Positions 62,854 to 64,000 of a stretch of DNA of 64,000 nucleotides are shown one piece after another (the stretch's first letter is position 1; each line of letters starts with the position of its first letter). A program made the position numbers and the translations under genes. Source of the DNA: UTCHB3 sp008363265 (lineage in GTDB: Bacteria; Bacteroidota; Ignavibacteria; Ignavibacteriales; Ignavibacteriaceae); assembly GCA_045863055.1 (NCBI GenBank), contig BTUW01000008.1:62001-126000 (forward strand). The letters are read 5' to 3'. The notes beneath the pieces were generated by a model. The model searched no databases. It saw only the letters and a program-made list of their open reading frames with translations, and was not told where the DNA came from.

Positions 62854-64000
62854 TCAGCCTTCATACCCCACCGCCGCTTCATTCACAAATGTCATCCGGT
62901 AATCATCCTCGCTAAGCACTGTGTCATAAAGCCCGACGGCTTTGCCTCTGTGTTTGTCGATGCCGGTGTAAACCAGACTTGAGTCCTCGTACCGCTTGAA
63001 CTTGTAAACGGCGTCGTTCATAAGAGCTGAGTTGAAAACTCCCAGACTTACAAGAAGCTCGAAATCCTTAACATCAAGTCCCGTTACCTTCTTGAAGAGC
63101 CCCGGCTCAAGCTTGGTGATAACATCCTTCAGGGTACGCTCGCGGTAGTCGGTCAGGTAAAGGAAAACGGGGATCCTGGTCGCGAACTTGATAAGCTTCT
63201 CCTGTATCTCCTTCCGCTTCGACTTGTACTCCTTCTCCTCCTTCGTGAGCTCCTTCTTCTCCTCCGGTGTGAGGTGCCGCTCGTTGGCCTCCCGTTTCAG
63301 CCTCTTGATGTTCTCCGACTTGTTGATGATCGTCTCGATATCCTGATTAAGCGACCTGAACCCCTCGATCTTCCTGAGTGCCTCCATTGCAGCTTCATTG
63401 TTCAGAAGCCGCGTAAGCGTGCCGTTATCAACATTCACGAGGAGGGCGCTCTCCCATCTTCTTGCAAGAAGTGTCGCCGTGGTTCCGCTCATCGCCATGT
63501 CAAGAATGCCGGCGGCATCCACCTGCTTCATCGAGCTTCCGTCGTACGCGAGGACGGGCAGGAACTTGATGAACTCCGCCACCTTCTTCTCGGGGTTGTC
63601 CTCGTTCACATTCAGGCGGCAGCTGTAGTCGGCTATCTGCCTCAGAGCCCTGTCGGGCGCGAAATCGAAGATGTAGCACTCGTTCTTGAGGATCACTTCT
63701 TTATTCGGAGAGAGGTTGTCGGGGTTCTTTATCGTCCAGGGGGTTTGCACGCGGAAAGCCGCCTGGAAGTAGGTTTCGGGACTTGAAGAGTTCCTCAGCA
63801 TGAAGATGCCCGTCCACGGTTTCACCGAAACCCCCGTAGTAAGCTTGCCGCACGAAAGGGTGATCGACTTCGTTTTCAGCGGATTCTCCATCGTGTCGAG
63901 CACGGGAGGGAGGGCATCCACACCAATTCCGGCAGCACTTCCGGCCGCGACAACAATTCTGTACTCATGGTAAAATCTGTTCTGAGGTTGGCCCAGGAGG
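62854..64000 (-). CDS. Restriction-type superfamily 2 helicase, C-terminal part (5' end beyond the window)
   Basis: The frame is open through base 64000, so about 382 C-terminal residues are visible. VVAAGSAAGIGVDALPPV, ITLSCGKLTTGVSVKPWTGI and SPETYFQAAFRVQTPW look like helicase motifs V and VI of DEAD/DEAH helicases linked to restriction enzymes (YeeB-like or type III Res-like). A Lys/Glu-rich coiled segment follows (EANERHLTPEEKKELTKEEK) and then a C-terminal domain. Such proteins translocate DNA in restriction-modification systems; a methyltransferase partner would be expected outside the window. The helicase assignment is firm, the system is inferred. Confidence 0.72.
   Translation of the reverse strand, partial: LLGQPQNRFYHEYRIVVAAGSAAGIGVDALPPVLDTMENPLKTKSITLSCGKLTTGVSVKPWTGIFMLRNSSSPETYFQAAFRVQTPWTIKNPDNLSPNKEVILKNECYIFDFAPDRALRQIADYSCRLNVNEDNPEKKVAEFIKFLPVLAYDGSSMKQVDAAGILDMAMSGTTATLLARRWESALLVNVDNGTLTRLLNNEAAMEALRKIEGFRSLNQDIETIINKSENIKRLKREANERHLTPEEKKELTKEEKEYKSKRKEIQEKLIKFATRIPVFLYLTDYRERTLKDVITKLEPGLFKKVTGLDVKDFELLVSLGVFNSALMNDAVYKFKRYEDSSLVYTGIDKHRGKAVGLYDTVLSEDDYRMTFVNEAAVGYEG

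Noticed and set aside
62555..62862. Clustered short repeats as a CRISPR array
   Set aside because: The units are short palindromes with irregular spacing and unequal sequence, with no constant repeat/spacer length and no cas genes.
63274..63786. 170-codon plus-strand open frame
   Set aside because: It lies wholly antisense to the helicase gene, which has clear family motifs; the plus-strand product has no domain.
1..64000. tRNA, rRNA, riboswitch or prophage genes
   Set aside because: No cloverleaf, rRNA stretch, known riboswitch core or phage structural/integrase gene could be recognised by eye in the gaps; short or unusual RNAs may have been missed.

Overview
The window looks like a chromosomal segment from a member of the Bacteroidota/Chlorobi group, most likely the Ignavibacteria. 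Three things suggest this. Two secreted proteins end in a type IX secretion (T9SS) sorting domain with the QNYPNPFNP-type motif common in that lineage. LpxC is fused to FabZ, as in Bacteroidota and Chlorobi. Several outer-membrane and lipid A genes show a diderm envelope. This placement is inferred from gene content only; there is no rRNA or tRNA gene in the window.

Layout. Bases 1-15895 are an almost gapless minus-strand run read from right to left: lpxC-fabZ, lpxA, a LipM-like acyltransferase, panB, a secreted beta-propeller protein, rfaE1, rfaE2, tamB, rnr and a large metallopeptidase/propeller/outer-membrane-barrel protein cut by the left edge. It reads as an envelope-biogenesis operon. 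Bases 16047-17002 hold rsmI and a small unknown gene. Bases 17116-21819 hold two paralogous hybrid histidine kinases, followed by an ammonium transporter (22025-23344), acetyl-CoA synthetase and an esterase. Bases 26275-32609 carry membrane proteins of unknown role, a SpoIID-like protein, arginase, an ECF sigma/anti-sigma pair and a DOMON-like protein. Then come valS, a secreted proline-iminopeptidase-like hydrolase, a lipoprotein and rdgB. Bases 38009-40657 form a second ECF sigma operon with a HEAT-like anti-sigma protein and a DUF4097 surface protein. A class V aminotransferase and a polyferredoxin follow.

Bases 43245-48926 encode two T9SS cargo proteins. After trmO comes a third hybrid kinase, interrupted by one in-frame amber codon (50711-50713). 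Next are a beta-lactamase-fold lipoprotein and a GNAT acetyltransferase.

The right part is accessory. Bases 54244-59440 hold eight small secreted paralogues with nearly identical 5' leaders and signal peptides but divergent mature parts, with a GH53 endo-galactanase lipoprotein set between two of them. Bases 60352-62750 are a two-gene unit (a tail-anchored coiled-coil protein and a protein of unknown fold) bounded by inverted copies of a composite repeat made of small palindromes. At the right edge is the C-terminal part of a restriction-type helicase. The paralogue array and the repeat-bounded cassette are the best candidates for something undescribed.
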